This document shows positions 4,009-6,280 of a stretch of 6,280 bases of DNA, piece by piece. Origin of the DNA: an uncultured Oscillospiraceae bacterium (lineage in GTDB: Bacteria > Bacillota > Clostridia > Oscillospirales > Ruminococcaceae); the NCBI GenBank assembly GCA_910578755.1, contig CAJTSZ010000114.1, forward strand, positions 1 through 6,280, in the 5' to 3' direction. Both the position numbers and the translations under genes were made by a program. The notes under the pieces are model-generated. The model did not search any database, was not told the origin of the DNA, and saw nothing but the letters and a program-made list of their open reading frames with translations. Position 1 is the first letter of the stretch. Every line of letters starts with the position of its first letter.

Positions 4009-6280
4009 GTGAGTACCTTTGAGCAAGTTTTTCACGCCTTTTTGGAAGACACTGTACCACAGGAACTGCGCTGCGCCCCCATAGCCCATATGGAGGCCAG
4101 CCGGGAAAAACGGGAAATTACCGTTACAGTAACCCCTAATACTTTGCTTTCCAAGGCAGAACTGGCCAAAACAGAACGCAGCCTGATGCGCCAGGCCAAC
4201 CTGACGCTATTCCACATTTTAACCCGCTACCAGCCGCAAATGCTTTCGGCGGAATATTTGGAGCAGCTTCTTTTTGTGCTGCGCAAAAAGGGCTACCCGG
4301 CCAACGGTATTTTTGAAGGCAGCGGCCGCATCCTGGAAGGGGACACCTTTACCATTACCCTGCGCCATGGCGGCCATGATATGATTTGCCGCAGCGGCTG
4401 CGACAACGCCTTAAAGCAGCTGATGCTGGAGGAATTTGGCCGAACGGTGGAGGTGGTTTTCGACGGTGTGCTTGCCATGGAAACCAGCAGCCCCCAGTAC
4501 CGGGAGTTAGTGAAAAAACTGCCGGAAAGCGCCCATGCCCCCTCTGTGCAAAGCAATGGGGAAAGCAAGCCTAAAAAAGAACGGAAGGAGCTTTCCCCCA
4601 AACGCCTTGCCTTTGACTGCGAGGGCCTGCCCTTTGAGGCGGAAAGTGCCGTTGTTGTGGTGGGGCGCCCCATTAAGGACCGGCCCATCTCCTTAAGCCA
4701 AGTAACGGCGGAAAGCGGCGCTGTTACGGTTTGGGGAACTATTATCCGAAAGGAATCTGTCACCTCCAAGGACGGCAAGTGGGAAATTTACTCCATTGAC
4801 ATTACCGATTACGAAAGTTCCAACACCCTGAAAATGATTTTGCCCACAGATAAAAAGGAAGCCGTGGAGGAACTGAAAAAGGGCGATACCATTTTAGTGC
4901 AGGGGGACGCCTCCTACGATAAGTACGAGCATGACGTTACCATTCGGCCCAACAGCGTCACCTTAGTGCAGCAGGTAAAGAAAAAAGACAATGCCCCCAA
5001 AAAGCGGGTGGAACTGCATCTGCATACCAATATGTCCACTATGGACGGGCTTTCCTCCCCTGTTGACCTGGTAAAAACAGCTCACGACTGGGGGCACCCA
5101 GCTATTGCCATTACAGACCACGGGGTATGCCAAGGCTTTCCGGACGCCATGTACCTTTCCGAGGGCTGGGAGGACTTTAAAACCATTTACGGCGTAGAGG
5201 CCTACTATGTAGACGACATGATTATGGCCGTAAAGGGATCTGAACCCAGGGGTTTTGGGGAAGAATTTATTGTGTTTGACTTGGAAACCACCGGCCTTTC
5301 TGCCCAAGGCGAACGGATCACGGAAATTGGCGCCGTAAAAATACGGGGTGGCCAGGTGGTGGAAACCTTTAACACCTTTGTAAACCCTCAGCGTGCTATC
5401 CCCCCAAAAATTGTGGAGCTCACCGGCATTACCGACGAAATGGTAAAGGACGCCCCCTTGGAAGATGAGGCCTTGGCCCTTTGGCAGGAATTTTGCCCCC
5501 CCAACGCCGTTTTGGTTGCCCACAATGCCGATTTTGACTGTGGCTTTATGCGGGCTGCCTTTGGCCGCTGCGGCAAGGAGTTTAACCACACCTACATTGA
5601 CACGGTGGCGGTAGCCCGTTCCATGTTTAAGGGGCTGAAAAACCACAAGCTGGACACAGTGGCCGCTTACCTGAAGGTGGGTGATTTTAACCACCACCGG
5701 GCTTGCGACGACGCCGATGTTTTGGGCCGCATTTTCCTGCGGATGATGGAACTTTTAAAAGAAGAACATGGCATTGATAACATTGAACACATCAACACAG
5801 CGCTGGCCGGGGCGGACCCCACCAAGCTAAAATATTTCCACCAGATTATTTTGGTGCGCAACACCCTGGGGCTGCAAAATCTGTACAAGTTAATTTCCAT
5901 ATCCCATTTAAAATACTTTAAAAAGAAGCCCCTTATCCCCAAAAGCCAGCTAATCAAGCACCGGGAGGGGCTGCTGCTGGGCAGCGCCTGCGAGGCCGGG
6001 GAACTTTTCCGGGCGGTGGTGGCCGGAAAACCTTGGAACGAGCTTTGCGCCATTGCTAAATTTTACGACTATTTGGAGGTACAGCCCCTGGGCAACAACG
6101 AGTTTATGCTGCGCAACGGGGATGTTACCTCCTACCAGGAACTAATGGATTTTAATAAAACCATTATTAAGCTGGGGGATTATCTCCGTATCCCCGTTGT
6201 GGCCACCGGGGACGTACACTTTTTGAAAAAAGAGGATGCCATTTTCCGGGCCATTTTAATGGCGGGGACCGGCCTTAAAG
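4009..6280 (+). CDS. polC: DNA polymerase III alpha subunit, PolC type, 3'-partial
   Basis: PolC is the replicative DNA polymerase of Firmicutes, with built-in 3'-5' proofreading. GTG 4009 is chosen because GGAGG lies 9 nt upstream and an in-frame TAA (4003-4005) leaves no earlier start. The frame stays open to the right edge: 757 codons of a usual ~1,400-1,450. The order is an N-terminal domain (about 1-190); a linker; an OB fold (about 225-322, VWGTIIRKESVTSKDGKWEIYS); then a PHP domain with HLHT (337-340), ITDHG (368-372), Glu397 in GVEAY, SACEAGE (659-665) and TGDVH (733-737). A DnaQ-type exonuclease is inserted in the PHP domain at about 420-590: FDLETTG (Asp424, Glu426), VAHNADFD (Asp508), and HRACDDAD (His563, Asp568). 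All exonuclease catalytic residues are present. Palm, fingers and C-terminal domains are outside the window. polC is separated from pheA by a terminator and about 1 kb of structured DNA, so it is probably transcribed separately. Confidence 0.96.
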   Translation, partial: MSTFEQVFHAFLEDTVPQELRCAPIAHMEASREKREITVTVTPNTLLSKAELAKTERSLMRQANLTLFHILTRYQPQMLSAEYLEQLLFVLRKKGYPANGIFEGSGRILEGDTFTITLRHGGHDMICRSGCDNALKQLMLEEFGRTVEVVFDGVLAMETSSPQYRELVKKLPESAHAPSVQSNGESKPKKERKELSPKRLAFDCEGLPFEAESAVVVVGRPIKDRPISLSQVTAESGAVTVWGTIIRKESVTSKDGKWEIYSIDITDYESSNTLKMILPTDKKEAVEELKKGDTILVQGDASYDKYEHDVTIRPNSVTLVQQVKKKDNAPKKRVELHLHTNMSTMDGLSSPVDLVKTAHDWGHPAIAITDHGVCQGFPDAMYLSEGWEDFKTIYGVEAYYVDDMIMAVKGSEPRGFGEEFIVFDLETTGLSAQGERITEIGAVKIRGGQVVETFNTFVNPQRAIPPKIVELTGITDEMVKDAPLEDEALALWQEFCPPNAVLVAHNADFDCGFMRAAFGRCGKEFNHTYIDTVAVARSMFKGLKNHKLDTVAAYLKVGDFNHHRACDDADVLGRIFLRMMELLKEEHGIDNIEHINTALAGADPTKLKYFHQIILVRNTLGLQNLYKLISISHLKYFKKKPLIPKSQLIKHREGLLLGSACEAGELFRAVVAGKPWNELCAIAKFYDYLEVQPLGNNEFMLRNGDVTSYQELMDFNKTIIKLGDYLRIPVVATGDVHFLKKEDAIFRAILMAGTGLK

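Noticed and set aside
3647..4012. Open frame of 121 codons on the + strand between the RNA candidate and polC
   Set aside because: It runs through consecutive palindromes and repeat modules, has no Shine-Dalgarno site and no recognisable domain, and the repeated hairpins explain its composition.

Overview
The window suggests a member of the Bacillota, most likely a moderately GC-rich clostridium of the Oscillospirales/Ruminococcaceae kind. The main reason is a PolC-type DNA polymerase III gene, which is typical of Firmicutes and a few other lineages. A compact aroA-aroC-pheA operon with G-rich Shine-Dalgarno sites fits this. The genus cannot be read from the sequence.

Positions 2-2959 hold the end of an aromatic amino acid operon on the + strand. 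It contains aroA (EPSP synthase, 5' end outside the window), aroC (chorismate synthase, overlapping aroA by 20 nt) and pheA (monofunctional prephenate dehydratase, overlapping the aroC stop by 1 nt). Together they run from shikimate-3-phosphate to chorismate and then from prephenate to phenylpyruvate. The chorismate mutase step between them is not encoded here. pheA is broken: the catalytic half and the TRF/ACT half lie in different frames, and the join looks like a loss of about 17 nt near 2588. A strong intrinsic terminator closes the operon, and the pheA stop codon forms part of its loop.

Positions 2960-4008 (about 1.05 kb) have no credible protein gene but are unusually structured. Two clusters of near-perfect palindromes, many with a spacer of exactly 3 nt, flank a central segment (about 3295-3642). 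This segment folds almost completely into nested, abutting helices, like a large structured RNA. Two of its hairpins carry perfectly complementary 8-nt loops: AAAGGAGG (a Shine-Dalgarno sequence) and CCTCCTTT (identical to the anti-Shine-Dalgarno at the 3' end of 16S rRNA). This is the best candidate in the window for something undescribed. Three hairpin modules recur in inverted orientation on the two sides. A plausible promoter (2993-3021) lies upstream and a terminator-like hairpin (3704-3729) lies downstream.

Positions 4009-6280 hold the first 757 codons of polC, which runs off the right edge. They cover the N-terminal domain, the OB fold, and a PHP domain split by an intact DnaQ-type proofreading exonuclease. 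The polymerase palm and later domains are outside the window.
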